Below are positions 1 to 7,529 of a stretch of DNA of 30,241 nt, piece by piece. The notes beneath the pieces were generated by a model. It was not told where the DNA came from. It did no database searches and saw only the letters and a list, made by a program, of their open reading frames with translations. The stretch covers positions 1 to 30,241 of the forward strand of contig NZ_CAMPHI010000053.1 in NCBI RefSeq assembly GCF_946885955.1, written 5' to 3'. The position numbers and the translations under genes were made by a program. This DNA is from an uncultured Pseudomonas sp. (lineage in GTDB: Bacteria > Pseudomonadota > Gammaproteobacteria > Pseudomonadales > Pseudomonadaceae). The stretch's first letter is position 1. Each line of letters begins with the position of its first letter.

Positions 1-575
1 TGGGCTGGTTCGGCTTCAACGGCGGCTCGCAGCTGAAGATGAGCACCATCGAAGACGCCAACGCCGTCGCCAACGTGTTCGTCAACACCAACATGGCCGC
101 CGCCGGTGGCCTGATCGCGGCGTTGATAGTCGCACGCATCCTGTTCGGCAAGGCCGACCTGACCATGGCCCTGAACGGCGCCCTGGCTGGCCTGGTGGCA
201 ATCACCGCCGAGCCGCTGACCCCGACCGCCCTGCAAGCGACGCTGATCGGCGGTGTCGGTGGCGTGCTGGTGGTGTTCTCGATTCTTGGCCTGGACAAGC
301 TCAAGCTCGACGATCCGGTCGGTGCCATTTCGGTGCATGGCGTGGTCGGTATCTGGGGCTTGCTGGCAGTCTGCCTGACCAACGGTGATGCCAGCCTCGG
401 CGCACAGTTGCTTGGCATCGGTGCGATCTTCGCCTGGGTGTTTGTCGCCAGCCTGATCGTCTGGTCCATCATCAAACTGGTGATCGGCCTGCGGGTAAGC
501 GAGGAAGAAGAATACGAAGGCGTGGATATCGCCGAATGCGGCATGGAAGCTTATCCGGAATTCACCAAGAGCTGA
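1..575 (+). CDS. amtB: ammonium transporter AmtB, C-terminal part (5' truncated)
   Basis: This is the C-terminal part of an Amt/Rh-family ammonium channel of the inner membrane; the start lies before the window and the frame is open from base 3. The visible part has several hydrophobic helices rich in Gly and Ala. It carries the family segment DDPVGAISVHGVVGIWG, which contains the second of the paired pore histidines. It ends in a cytosolic tail with the GMEAYPEF type of ending, typical of the AmtB C-terminal region that contacts the PII protein GlnK. About 190 residues are present of an expected 400-450. In Pseudomonas, glnK normally lies just upstream and the pair is NtrC-controlled; that part is outside the window. 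A strong terminator follows 18 bases after the stop codon. Identification is secure. Confidence 0.95.
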   Translation, partial: GWFGFNGGSQLKMSTIEDANAVANVFVNTNMAAAGGLIAALIVARILFGKADLTMALNGALAGLVAITAEPLTPTALQATLIGGVGGVLVVFSILGLDKLKLDDPVGAISVHGVVGIWGLLAVCLTNGDASLGAQLLGIGAIFAWVFVASLIVWSIIKLVIGLRVSEEEEYEGVDIAECGMEAYPEFTKS

Positions 576-593
576 TTTCCCGGAGTTTCGACG

Positions 594-622
594 AGGGCGC
601 CTTATGGCGCCCTTTGTTTTTT
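594..622 (+). terminator. Rho-independent terminator of amtB
   Basis: A perfect 8-bp stem, AGGGCGCC with GGCGCCCT, closes a TTAT loop and is followed by a T-rich tract (TTGTTTTTT). It lies 18 bases after the amtB stop codon and separates amtB from sutA. Confidence 0.9.
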
Positions 623-746
623 CTGACAGCGCGCTAGAATGCGCGCCGTTGAGCACGTTTTCGTTGCGGGAATGTCTGCTCCAGTCAGCACCGGGATGGG
701 CTGTCGATTTGGCCAGGCACGGTCAATTGAATTTTTTCCAGTGGCG

Positions 747-775
747 TTCGAAAGATTGCGCAGCTGGGCTATAAC
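747..775 (+). promoter_or_regulatory. possible sigma-70 promoter of sutA
   Basis: TATAAC at 770-775 matches the -10 consensus at five of six positions. TTCGAA at 747-752, 17 bases upstream, is only a weak -35. Initiation near 782 would leave a short leader of about 26 bases before the sutA start. This is inferred from sequence alone. Confidence 0.35.
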
Positions 776-807
776 TAACCTGCTTTTCGCAAGTCATGAG
801 GCTGAAC

Positions 808-1137
808 ATGAGCGACGAAGAACTGGAACAAGACGACCTGGAAGGGGCGGACGAGGACGAGGGCGAAGAACTGGCCTCGGCCAGTGATGATTCCGGCGAC
901 GAAAGCGACGACGGCGATGACGTAGTCGCCACCGGCAAGAGCAAGGCCAAGGCCAAGGCAGCCGTGGACGTCGACGAGCTGCCGAGCGTCGAAGCCAAGC
1001 AGAAAGAACGCGATGCCCTGGCCCGTGCCATGGAGGAGTTTCTTTCGCGCGGCGGCAAGGTGCAGGAAGTCGAGCCGAATGTGGTGTCCGATCCACCCAA
1101 GAAGCCCGATAGCAAATACGGCAGCCGCCCGATCTAA
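808..1137 (+). CDS. sutA: RNA polymerase-associated regulator SutA
   Basis: SutA is a small Pseudomonas RNA-polymerase-binding protein. It was described in P. aeruginosa as supporting expression of maintenance and ribosomal genes in slow-growing or nutrient-limited cells. The product is 109 residues. The first half is strongly acidic and low-complexity (runs of Glu, Asp, Gly and Ser) and looks disordered. A short Lys/Ala stretch follows, then a conserved C-terminal part with ELPSVEAKQKERDALARAM, the RGGKVQEVEPNVV segment and the ending PKKPDSKYGSRPI. The ATG at 808 was chosen because GAGG at 798-801 sits six bases before it and the family begins MS(D/E)EELEQD; an in-frame ATG at 796 has no ribosome-binding site. 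The gene is single, flanked by terminators, downstream of amtB as in P. aeruginosa. Confidence 0.93.
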   Translation: MSDEELEQDDLEGADEDEGEELASASDDSGDESDDGDDVVATGKSKAKAKAAVDVDELPSVEAKQKERDALARAMEEFLSRGGKVQEVEPNVVSDPPKKPDSKYGSRPI

Positions 1138-1157
1138 CGGCGGGTTGTCGGCTGAAG

Positions 1158-1193
1158 AGCCCGCATGCCACAAGCATGCGGGCTTTCTTTTTT
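1158..1193 (+). terminator. Rho-independent terminator of sutA
   Basis: A perfect 11-bp stem (AGCCCGCATGC with GCATGCGGGCT) surrounds a five-base CACAA loop and is followed by TTCTTTTTT. It begins 21 bases after the sutA stop codon. Confidence 0.93.
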
Positions 1194-1301
1194 GGCGCTG
1201 TAGCAACCATTTGCCGCCTGCGGCATTTCTAGATGGAGATGCAGCCCCTGGGGCGGGTTGGCCGCATCGGCAATCGTCCAGCATCGCTGAGTAAGGATGC
1301 G

Positions 1302-1317
1302 GCGTAACCAATCGGCC
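1302..1317. repeat. degenerate copy of a dispersed repeat
   Basis: GCGTAACCAATCGGCC matches 15 of 16 bases of GCGTAACCCATCGGCC at 3012-3027. It lies in the convergent gap between the sutA terminator and the HAD phosphatase gene, in otherwise featureless sequence. With only 16 matching bases it may be a fragment of the same repeat family or chance. Confidence 0.35.
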
Positions 1318-1332
1318 CAGCGTCCTTGCCGA

Positions 1333-2028
1333 TCAGCCCCAGCTCTGCAGCAGTGTCGGCAATTCGGCCAGGCTGCGAATCTCGGCATCCGGCGATTGCT
1401 CGGCTTCCCAGGGTTTGCTCAGGGGGTTGAACCAGATCGCCCGCAGACCGGCCGCCTGGGCGCCGGCAATGTCGTCGCTGGGATGGTCGCCGATGTGCAC
1501 CGCATGCTCGGCGGCGATGCCGGCGCGCTTGAGCGCTTCCTGGAAGGGTTTCGGATCGGGTTTGCCGACGCCGAGCTCTTCCGCGCACAAGGCGAACTGG
1601 AAATAGTCGGCCAGGCCCAGGCGACGGACATCGGCGTTGCCGTTGGTGATCACGCCGAGCTGGAAGCGGTTGGCGAGGATCTCGAGGGTGGGGTGTACCT
1701 CGGCGAACAGTTGCACCTGATGGCGAGCGGCGAGAAATACCTGAAAGCCGCCTTCTGCCAGCGTCTCGGCGTCGGCGCGGGCATAACCCACATCCTCCAG
1801 GGCGTGCAGCAGAATGCGTCGACGCAGCTCGCTGAGGCGGTGCTTGAGGCCCGGGTCGGTCTGCAACAGCCCGGCGCGGATGGTCCACAGGTGCTCGATC
1901 GGCACCGGTCCCAGACGTGGGGCATGCATGGCCAGCCAATTACGCAGCGCGGCTTCGGCGTCCTGCATCACCGGGGTTACATCCCACAGGGTATCGTCGA
2001 GGTCGAAAGTGATCAGCTTGATGGTCAT
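1333..2028 (-). CDS. HAD-IA family phosphatase (YigB-like)
   Basis: This is a 231-residue haloacid dehalogenase-type hydrolase. Motif I is DLDDT, with nucleophile Asp9 and Asp11. Motif II is VITNGN around Thr128. Motif III has Lys156 in [10 protein letters not shown]. Motif IV is GDHPSDD at 180-186. An alpha-helical cap lies between motifs I and II. It follows xerC with a 4-bp ATGA overlap. In E. coli the gene after xerC is yigB, whose product dephosphorylates 5-amino-6-(5-phospho-D-ribitylamino)uracil in riboflavin synthesis and also FMN. Conserved position and length support orthology, but HAD substrates cannot be read from sequence. It is the last gene of the lptM-lysA-dapF operon. I see no clear terminator in the 1194-1332 gap. 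Confidence 0.85.
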   Translation of the reverse strand: MTIKLITFDLDDTLWDVTPVMQDAEAALRNWLAMHAPRLGPVPIEHLWTIRAGLLQTDPGLKHRLSELRRRILLHALEDVGYARADAETLAEGGFQVFLAARHQVQLFAEVHPTLEILANRFQLGVITNGNADVRRLGLADYFQFALCAEELGVGKPDPKPFQEALKRAGIAAEHAVHIGDHPSDDIAGAQAAGLRAIWFNPLSKPWEAEQSPDAEIRSLAELPTLLQSWG

Positions 2029-2927
2029 TCGTCATTGCCTTTGCGTTTGGCCCGCGGGTGAGCCTTGTCGTATACCGTTGCCAGATGCTGGAAGTCCAGG
2101 TGGGTGTAGATTTGCGTGGTGGCGATATCGGCATGACCGAGCAGCTCCTGCACCGCGCGCAGGTCTTGCGAAGACTCCAGCATATGGCTGGCGAACGAGT
2201 GACGCAGCATGTGCGGGTGCAGATTTTGCCCGAGTTCGCGCACGCCGGCCTGGCGTACCCGCAGTTGCACCGCGCGTGGCCCGATACGCCGGCCCTGTTG
2301 GCTGATAAACACCGCGCCGTCTGCCGGGTTGGCGAGGGCGCGTAGCGGCAGCCACTGTTCCAGGGCTTGGCGAGCCATGCGCCCTATGGGCAGTTCGCGG
2401 GTCTTGTTGCCCTTGCCGATCACCCGCACCAGGCCGGCGGGCAGATCCAGGCCGTCGAGATTCAAGCTGACAAGCTCTGATAGACGCAAACCCGAGGAAT
2501 AGAACAGCTCGAGCATGGCTTGGTCGCGGCGGGCGATAAAGTCGTCTTCCTGGGCGCCATCGAGTAGTTGCGCGGTGCGGTCGGCATCCAGGGTTTTCGG
2601 TAGGCGGCGCTCGCCTTTCGGTGGTGTCAGGCCGCTCGCCGGGTCGTTCTGGCAGATACCTTCGCGGATCAGATAGCGGTACAGCCCGCGGGTCGCCGAG
2701 AGCAGGCGGGCGAGGCTGCGGCTGGACTGGCCTTCGAGGTTGAGGCGGGCGACCAGGCGGCGCAGGCGTTGGGTGTCCAGTGCGGACCAGGTGGGCAGTT
2801 GCTCGCGTTCGCAATAAGCCAGCAGCTTGCTCAGGTCGCGGCCATAGCCATCGAGGGTGTGCGCCGACACCTGGCGCTCGCTGCGCAGATGTTCGAGGTA
2901 GGCGTCCAGGTCAGCTGCAAGCTTCAA
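2025..2927 (-). CDS. xerC: tyrosine recombinase XerC
   Basis: XerC is one of the two recombinases that act at dif near the replication terminus to resolve chromosome dimers, together with XerD and FtsK; in Pseudomonas it is also called sss. The product is 300 residues. It has an N-terminal SAM-like DNA-binding domain (about 1-90) and a catalytic domain with the full set Arg148, Lys172, His239, Arg242, His265 and the nucleophile Tyr274. The start is TTG at 2927. An in-frame stop lies only one codon upstream, no ATG is available near the N terminus, and GGAG at 2936-2939 is eight bases away. The first codons (MKLAA) are encoded by a dispersed repeat, see findings. It overlaps the following HAD gene by four bases. 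Confidence 0.95.
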   Translation of the reverse strand: MKLAADLDAYLEHLRSERQVSAHTLDGYGRDLSKLLAYCEREQLPTWSALDTQRLRRLVARLNLEGQSSRSLARLLSATRGLYRYLIREGICQNDPASGLTPPKGERRLPKTLDADRTAQLLDGAQEDDFIARRDQAMLELFYSSGLRLSELVSLNLDGLDLPAGLVRVIGKGNKTRELPIGRMARQALEQWLPLRALANPADGAVFISQQGRRIGPRAVQLRVRQAGVRELGQNLHPHMLRHSFASHMLESSQDLRAVQELLGHADIATTQIYTHLDFQHLATVYDKAHPRAKRKGNDE

Positions 2928-2940
2928 GCGTCAAGCTCCG
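2911..2940. repeat. heptad-type AAGCTGCAAGC repeat overlapping the xerC start
   Basis: AGCTGCAAGCTTCAAGCGTCAAGCTCC is built from repeated CAAGC units spaced seven bases apart. A related tract stands at 17197-17221 downstream of algR. Such CAAGCTGCAAG-type tracts are dispersed in many Pseudomonas genomes (from memory). Here the tract covers the first codons and the ribosome-binding site of xerC. Confidence 0.5.
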
Positions 2941-3073
2941 TAGGATGGGGCGGGCCGCGCAGGTTAGTGGCGCATGGCGCAGATTTATGCGCTAGGTATT
3001 AATCGTGCGCCGCGTAACCCATCGGCCGATCTCTAGAGCGATGATGGGTATCGCTCTGCTTAACCCATCCTAC
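2940..3073. repeat. 134-bp palindromic repeat element inside the lysA-dapF-xerC operon
   Basis: The stretch between the DUF484 gene and xerC begins with GTAGGATGGG (2940-2949) and ends with its exact reverse complement CCCATCCTAC (3064-3073). Inside, AGAGCGAT (3035-3042) and ATCGCTCT (3050-3057) form an 8-bp stem around a GATGGGT loop. GATGGGT can alternatively pair with ACCCATC at 3017-3023. GCGCA/TGCGC (2977-2992) makes another small hairpin. The motif GTAGGATGGGTTAAGC, read on the minus strand from 3073, is a dispersed repeat type that I recall from several gammaproteobacterial genomes. No open reading frame or transposase is present, so it resembles a REP- or MITE-like element. Confidence 0.6.
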
Positions 3074-3075
3074 GT

Positions 3076-3774
3076 CTAGCGTACCGACCGCAGCGGGGTG
3101 GCGAAGCGCGGCAGCACACGGGCCAGGACCTCGGCGATATAGCCGAGGAACAGGGTGCCCAGGGAACTCTTGTAATGCTGCGGGTCGGCGCTGCCGATCG
3201 CCAGCACGCCATGTAGGCCCTGGTAGGTCAGGGCGACCACGGCGGCCGAACCGACCTGCGCGCCCGCTTCCTCGCCGAAGAGGAATTTCAGCTCGTGTTC
3301 GCGCAATACGCCACAGATGGTCTTGCCGCCGGCGAGCAGGCCGCCGACGGCCTGGTGGGCTTCGGCGCTGCTGACCGAGCGCCCTACCGGCAAGGGCGCA
3401 TCGCTGAACAGGATAAGGCCGACGAAGGGCACCTGGAATTCCCGGCGCAGGCTGTCTTCCACTGCGCTGACCACTTCTTCGAGGCTGGTGGCATCGAGCA
3501 GATCGAGCACCAGGCGGCGGGTCTTGTCGAACAGGCGGTCGTTGTCGCGGGCCACGTCCATCAATTGCGAGAGGCGGTGGCGCATCTCGATATTGCGTTC
3601 GCGCAGCAGTTTTACCTGCCGCTCCACCAGCGACACGGTATCGCCGCGCTGGTGCGGGATGCGCAGCTCGGGGATCAGCTCGTCGTGGTCGATAAAGAAT
3701 TCCGGATGCAGACGCAAATAGGCGGCAACCGTTTCCGAGTCGAGCGGCTTGGGCGAATCCTGCTGGTCAGTCAT
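3076..3774 (-). CDS. DUF484 family protein (YigA-like, GAF-type fold)
   Basis: This is a 232-residue cytosolic protein of the DUF484 family, found between dapF and xerC in many gammaproteobacteria (yigA in E. coli). Residues 1-50 carry the family start with [24 protein letters not shown] helical, probably coiled-coil stretch follows ([19 protein letters not shown]). The remaining part (about 85-225) has the Gly/Ala-rich pattern of a GAF-like domain. Its function is unknown. The ATG at 3774 overlaps the dapF stop codon as ATGA and fits the family start; the frame extends further upstream inside dapF but that part is shadow. The next gene, xerC, is separated by a repeat element. Confidence 0.88.
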   Translation of the reverse strand: MTDQQDSPKPLDSETVAAYLRLHPEFFIDHDELIPELRIPHQRGDTVSLVERQVKLLRERNIEMRHRLSQLMDVARDNDRLFDKTRRLVLDLLDATSLEEVVSAVEDSLRREFQVPFVGLILFSDAPLPVGRSVSSAEAHQAVGGLLAGGKTICGVLREHELKFLFGEEAGAQVGSAAVVALTYQGLHGVLAIGSADPQHYKSSLGTLFLGYIAEVLARVLPRFATPLRSVR

Positions 3775-4601
3775 AAGCGAACCTGTCCTTCGTACACGCG
3801 CATGGCGGGCCCGGTCATCATAACGGGCTGATCGGCGCCTGCCCACTCGATGGTCAGTTTGCCGCCCGGCAGTTCCAGTTGCACCGGCGAATCCATCCAG
3901 CCCTGGCTGATCGCCGCTACGGCCGCGGCACAAGCTCCGGTGCCGCAGGCCTGGGTCTCCCCGGCGCCGCGTTCCCAGACACGCAGCCTGGCGCGTTGAC
4001 GGTCGATAACCTGCAGAAAGCCGACATTGACCCGCTGCGGAAAGCGCGGATGTTGTTCGAGTTTCGCGCCCAGGCTGTGCACCGGCGCTTCATCGACGTT
4101 GTCGACGCGCAGCACCGCATGGGGGTTGCCCATCGACACGGCGGCCAACTCGACTTTCAGGCCATCGACGTCGACGGAGTAGCTCAGCGCCTGCTGCTCG
4201 GCCTGGAACGGAATCTGCGCCGGGTTCAGGCGCGGTGGGCCCATATTCACCCGCACCTGGCCGTCGGCGCGCACGTCCAGTTCGATGATGCCGCCCTTGG
4301 TTTCCACGCGAATCTGTTTTTTCACCGTCAGGCGCTTGTCCAGCACGAAGCGCGCGAAGCAGCGCGCGCCGTTGCCGCATTGCTCAACTTCCGAGCCGTC
4401 GGCGTTGAAGATGCGGTAGCGGAAGTCGACGTCCGGATTGCTCGGCGGCTCGACGATCAGCAACTGATCGAAGCCGATGCCGGTGTGGCGATCGCCCCAC
4501 TGCTTGGCGTTCTTCGGCTGGATATGCGCGTGCTGGCTGACCAGGTCGAGGACCATGAAGTCGTTGCCGAGGCCGTGCATCTTGGTAAAGCGCAATAACA
4601 T
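3771..4601 (-). CDS. dapF: diaminopimelate epimerase
   Basis: DapF interconverts LL- and meso-2,6-diaminopimelate, giving the meso form used in peptidoglycan and by LysA for lysine. The product is 276 residues. It begins with the family signature [15 protein letters not shown], and the two catalytic cysteines are Cys75 in [10 protein letters not shown] and Cys219 in [10 protein letters not shown]. The ATG at 4601 was chosen from three nearby in-frame starts (GTG 4610, ATG 4607, ATG 4601). It gives the usual family N terminus, and GGAG at 4610-4613 is eight bases upstream. It starts five bases after the lysA stop codon and overlaps the following DUF484 gene by four bases, so translational coupling is likely. 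Confidence 0.96.
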   Translation of the reverse strand: MLLRFTKMHGLGNDFMVLDLVSQHAHIQPKNAKQWGDRHTGIGFDQLLIVEPPSNPDVDFRYRIFNADGSEVEQCGNGARCFARFVLDKRLTVKKQIRVETKGGIIELDVRADGQVRVNMGPPRLNPAQIPFQAEQQALSYSVDVDGLKVELAAVSMGNPHAVLRVDNVDEAPVHSLGAKLEQHPRFPQRVNVGFLQVIDRQRARLRVWERGAGETQACGTGACAAAVAAISQGWMDSPVQLELPGGKLTIEWAGADQPVMMTGPAMRVYEGQVRL

Positions 4602-4606
4602 CCGCA

Positions 4607-5854
4607 TCACTCCGGCAGGCGGCTTTCGCCCGCAAAGAGTTCGCTGAGAGTCTCGCGACGACGCACTTCAATCGCCTGCTCGCCATCCACCATCACCTCG
4701 GCGGCGCGGCCGCGGGTGTTGTAGTTGGAGCTCATGACGAAGCCGTAGGCACCGGCCGAACGAACCGCCAGCAAATCGCCTTCGGCCAGCGCCAGCGGAC
4801 GCTCCTTGGCCAGGAAGTCGCCGGTTTCGCAGATCGGTCCGACGATATCGTAATTGCGTGTGGCGCCTTCGCGCGGCTGCACCGCCGCTACTTCCATCCA
4901 GGCCTGGTACAGCGCCGGACGGATCAGGTCGTTCATCGCCGCGTCGACGATGGCGAAATCCTTGTGCCCGGTGTGCTTGAGGTATTCGACCCGGGTCAGC
5001 AGCACCCCGGCGTTGGCGACGATCGAGCGGCCCGGCTCGAATACCAGGGCCAGATCGCGGCCGGCAATGCGTTCGCGCACTGCTTGAATATAGTCGCCGG
5101 CCAGCGGTGGCTGCTCGTCGCGGTACTGCACGCCAAGGCCGCCGCCCAGATCCAGGTGCTTGATCTGGATGCCGTTCTCGGCCAGTTGGTCGACCAGGGA
5201 GAGCAGGCGATCCAGAGCGTCGAGGAATGGCGGCAGGCTGGTCAGTTGCGAACCGATATGGCAATCCACGCCGACTATCTGCAAGTTGGCCAGCGTCGCG
5301 GCGCGAGCGTAGACCGCAGGCGCCTGCTCGATGTCGATGCCGAACTTGTTTTCTTTCAGGCCGGTGGAGATATACGGGTGGGTGCCGGCGTCCACGTCCG
5401 GGTTGACCCGCAGCGACACCGCAGCGGTCTTGTCGAGCTCGGCGGCGACCAGTTGCAGGCGTTCCAGCTCATCGGTGGATTCGACGTTGAAGCAGTGCAC
5501 GCCGACTTCCAGGGCGCGGCGCATGTCGTCGCGGCTCTTGCCAACGCCGGAGAAGACGATTTTCTCAGGCGCGCCACCGGCGGCCAGCACCCGCTCCAGC
5601 TCGCCACGCGAGACGATATCGAAACCGGCGCCGAGACGCGCCAGCACGTTCAGCACGCCGATATTGGAGTTGGCTTTGACGGCGAAGCAGACCAGGTGCG
5701 GCACGCCCTGCAGGGCATCGGCATAAGCGCGATACTGCGCTTCGATGTGCGCGCGCGAGTACACGTAGGTCGGCGTGCCGAAGCGTTGGGCGATGGCGGA
5801 CAAGGCCACGCCTTCCGCGAACAGCTCGCCGTCGCGGTAGTTGAAGGCGTTCAT
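4607..5854 (-). CDS. lysA: diaminopimelate decarboxylase
   Basis: LysA decarboxylates meso-diaminopimelate to L-lysine, the last step of lysine synthesis, using pyridoxal phosphate. The product is 415 residues of the fold-type III family: a TIM barrel followed by a beta domain. Visible residues are the PLP-binding Lys60 (CFAVKANSN), the HIGSQ segment at about 199-203, the phosphate-binding GGGLG at 237-241, EPGRS at 273-277, and GPICETGD with Cys342 from the partner-subunit active site. The ATG at 5854 follows the lptM stop codon by nine bases, with a GGA ribosome-binding sequence between. It is co-transcribed with lptM and dapF. Confidence 0.97.
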   Translation of the reverse strand: MNAFNYRDGELFAEGVALSAIAQRFGTPTYVYSRAHIEAQYRAYADALQGVPHLVCFAVKANSNIGVLNVLARLGAGFDIVSRGELERVLAAGGAPEKIVFSGVGKSRDDMRRALEVGVHCFNVESTDELERLQLVAAELDKTAAVSLRVNPDVDAGTHPYISTGLKENKFGIDIEQAPAVYARAATLANLQIVGVDCHIGSQLTSLPPFLDALDRLLSLVDQLAENGIQIKHLDLGGGLGVQYRDEQPPLAGDYIQAVRERIAGRDLALVFEPGRSIVANAGVLLTRVEYLKHTGHKDFAIVDAAMNDLIRPALYQAWMEVAAVQPREGATRNYDIVGPICETGDFLAKERPLALAEGDLLAVRSAGAYGFVMSSNYNTRGRAAEVMVDGEQAIEVRRRETLSELFAGESRLPE

Positions 5855-5863
5855 CAGCTGTCC

Positions 5864-5989
5864 TTATTCGGTTTGCGCGGGCGCGGGCTGGCTTTCATCC
5901 GGCAGGAACAGCGGGCCTTTCTGGCCGCAGCCGGCCAGCAGGGTGCTGATGGCGACAAGTGCGATAAGGGCAGTAAATAGCCGCTTCAT
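5864..5989 (-). CDS. lptM: small lipoprotein LptM (YifL/LppL)
   Basis: This is a 41-residue lipoprotein. A signal peptide (residues 1-20: Lys2, Arg3, then a hydrophobic stretch) leads to the lipobox LLAGC with lipidated Cys21. The mature part begins CGQKGPLFLP and has a short Pro/Glu/Ala-rich tail. The CGQKGPL(Y/F)LP start is the signature of LptM (formerly YifL in E. coli, LppL in P. aeruginosa). LptM is an outer-membrane lipoprotein that associates with the LptD/LptE translocon and helps LptD reach its correct disulfide pattern. It heads the operon with lysA directly behind. The ATG at 5989 gives the complete signal peptide, with AAGGA about eight bases upstream. The identification rests on the signature and the conserved position. 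Confidence 0.9.
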   Translation of the reverse strand: MKRLFTALIALVAISTLLAGCGQKGPLFLPDESQPAPAQTE

Positions 5990-6373
5990 GGTGAAGTCCT
6001 TGTAAAAAGCATAATTGCGCCGGAGTATACCGACCCCCCGGCGCCTTGCCTATGCGCCAGGATTCCCGTCCGACGGGGCTTTGCCCGCTGCGATCGAGGG
6101 AACATTTAGCTGCGCGCTGTTTTCGATAAAAGCAGGGCACAAGCAGCCGCCTGGGATTGGCGCAGCGCAATCCCTGGTTGCGCCATGGCGTGTCGGGCCG
6201 CGGCGTCCTCCTCCGTGCAGCGCGCCTGAAAGCGCTGAGTGGAGCGAGTGGTGCCCATACAGTTGTACAATGCGCCCTTTCGCCTGCGTACGCCTTGCCG
6301 GCCCTCCGCTGGCAATGCTTCGAACGCGTCAAAATGCAGACTGTCGCAGTCGCCGAATTTGAGGACACCCGTA
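5990..6373. other. intergenic region between divergent lptM and cyaY
   Basis: No gene is visible in these 384 bases. The left edge holds the candidate lptM promoter (6024-6052). On the plus strand, the 8-bp palindrome TTGTACAA at 6264-6271 and an overlapping TACAAT could belong to a cyaY promoter, but no -35 stands at the right distance. The frames that cross this region are not convincing as genes. Confidence 0.6.
6024..6052 (-). promoter_or_regulatory. candidate sigma-70 promoter of the lptM-lysA-dapF operon
   Basis: On the minus strand TAGGCA (6047-6052, four of six -35 positions) is followed after exactly 17 bases by TATACT (6024-6029, five of six -10 positions). The -10 ends 34 bases before the lptM start codon. 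This is a good match by spacing, inferred from sequence only. Confidence 0.45.
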
Positions 6374-6706
6374 ATGAGTTTGACCGAAGCCCGCTTTCAT
6401 GACCTGGTCGATGCCGTGCAACAAGCGGTGGAGGACATTTTCGATGACAGCGACCTGGATCTCGACCTGGAAAATTCGGCGGGCGTGCTCACGGTGCGTT
6501 TCGAGAATGGTTCGCAGCTGATCTTCAGCCGGCAGGAGCCGATCCGTCAGCTGTGGCTGGCGGCGCGCTCCGGCGGCTTCCACTTCGATTACGACGAAGC
6601 CAGCGAGCGTTGGATTTGCGACAGCAGCGATGAACTGCTGGGGGAAATGCTTGCGCGCATCACCCTCGAACAATCGGGTGCCGACCTTGAGTTCGACGAA
6701 CTCTGA
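6374..6706 (+). CDS. cyaY: iron-sulfur cluster assembly protein CyaY (frataxin)
   Basis: CyaY is the bacterial frataxin. It binds iron weakly and modulates cysteine desulfurase IscS during iron-sulfur cluster assembly in the cytosol. The product is 110 residues, the usual length. The first helix is acidic (EDIFDDSDLDLDLEN) and forms the iron-binding ridge. The beta-sheet segment follows with GVLTVRFENGSQLIFSRQEP, the conserved RQLWLAARSGGFHF and the C-terminal helix. The ATG at 6374 was chosen because GAGG at 6361-6364 lies nine bases upstream and the family starts MSLTEARFH. The DUF1289 gene follows, overlapping or abutting its 3' end. cyaY is divergent from lptM, the same arrangement as in other pseudomonads. 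Confidence 0.95.
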   Translation: MSLTEARFHDLVDAVQQAVEDIFDDSDLDLDLENSAGVLTVRFENGSQLIFSRQEPIRQLWLAARSGGFHFDYDEASERWICDSSDELLGEMLARITLEQSGADLEFDEL

Positions 6707-6893
6707 GCGTCCTGACGCGGCGAGCGACGAGGTCGCTTCGCCGTGCCGGCGCCAATGCTGTCTGGACGACCAGGACATCTGCATCGGCTGCGGCCGCACC
6801 CTGGCCGAGATCCTCGAATGGGGGCAGGCCGATGGCGCACGCCGCCGGTCGATTTGCCAGAGCGCCCAGGAACGGGTGAAGCGGCGCCTCTGA
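6687..6893 (+). CDS. DUF1289 domain-containing small cysteine-rich protein
   Basis: This is a small protein of about 68 residues. In this numbering it carries the DUF1289 signature: Cys20, Cys24 (followed by Cys25), Cys32 and Cys35 in the order CRRQCCLDDQDICIGCGRT, then EILEW and a basic C terminus. The spacing suggests a metal-binding knuckle, probably zinc or an iron-sulfur cluster, but no function is established. The start is uncertain. The frame is open from 6630, and TTG 6687, GTG 6678 and ATG 6630 are all possible; none has a good ribosome-binding site. TTG 6687 gives the usual family length and a 20-bp overlap with cyaY. Coupling to cyaY is likely. The domain assignment is firm, the exact 5' end is not. 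Confidence 0.75.
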   Translation: MSSTNSERPDAASDEVASPCRRQCCLDDQDICIGCGRTLAEILEWGQADGARRRSICQSAQERVKRRL

Positions 6894-6946
6894 CCCGCCG
6901 GTCTTGTATATTTGTTCGGCTGTGATACGGTCGGCTCAACGACTGC

Positions 6947-6980
6947 AAAACCCCATCCTCGCGATGGGGTTTTTGCTTTT
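6947..6980 (+). terminator. Rho-independent terminator after the cyaY-DUF1289 pair
   Basis: AAAACCCCATC and GATGGGGTTTT form a perfect 11-bp stem around a CTCGC loop, followed by more T residues (TTTTTGCTTTTT). The A-tract on the left could let it work on both strands, but no minus-strand gene reads into it. It separates cyaY-DUF1289 from rnk. Confidence 0.9.
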
Positions 6981-7071
6981 TCCGCGTTATACCCTTTTCG
7001 GCAAACGAGCTCATGTGCCATGAGCGTTGCGTTATAGAGGTTTGCGTTCCACCAGGAGAGTTCCTTTCGTC

Positions 7072-7479
7072 ATGACCAATACCCCGCCAATCACCATCAC
7101 CCGTCTCGATTTGCAGCGTCTGGAGCGTTTGCTCGACAGCCTGGAGGATTTTGGCCCGGGCGCCGTTGCCTTGCAGGCGGAGCTGGACCGCGCGGAAGTC
7201 GTCGGCCATGACCAGGTGCCGGCGGGCGTGGTGACGATGAATTCGCGGGTGCATTGCCGCGAGGAAAGCAGCGGCAAGGACTATCATCTCAAGCTGGTCT
7301 ATCCTCAGGACGCCGGCGGCGAAGGTTGCGTTTCCATCCTGGCGCCGGTCGGTAGCGCGCTGCTGGGTTTGAGCGTCGGCCAGCATATCGACTGGAAGGC
7401 CCCAGGCGGCAAGGTCCTGCAACTGACCCTGCTGGCGGTTGAATACCAGCCGGAAGCGGCCGGTGAATATAATCGCTGA
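7072..7479 (+). CDS. rnk: nucleoside diphosphate kinase regulator Rnk
   Basis: Rnk is a GreA/GreB-like protein that binds RNA polymerase near the secondary channel. It was first found in E. coli as a multicopy suppressor affecting nucleoside diphosphate kinase, and in P. aeruginosa genetics it is linked to AlgQ. The product is 135 residues, close to E. coli Rnk. The N-terminal part (TRLDLQRLERLLDSL) is a short helical hairpin, much shorter than the Gre coiled coil. The C-terminal FKBP-like domain includes HLKLVYPQDA, ILAPVGSALLGLSVGQHIDW and QLTLLAVEYQPEA. The ATG at 7072 has AGGAGAG at 7054-7060. A terminator upstream at 6947 suggests that rnk has its own promoter. Confidence 0.93.
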   Translation: MTNTPPITITRLDLQRLERLLDSLEDFGPGAVALQAELDRAEVVGHDQVPAGVVTMNSRVHCREESSGKDYHLKLVYPQDAGGEGCVSILAPVGSALLGLSVGQHIDWKAPGGKVLQLTLLAVEYQPEAAGEYNR

Positions 7480-7529
7480 GCCCCTCGGCGGGTTCAGTGA
7501 TAGCGATGTAGTGCGACAAGGAGGTCAGT

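Noticed and set aside
6264..6271. TTGTACAA palindrome as a cyaY operator
   Set aside because: Eight bases alone are too little evidence, and no promoter with correct spacing could be fitted around it.
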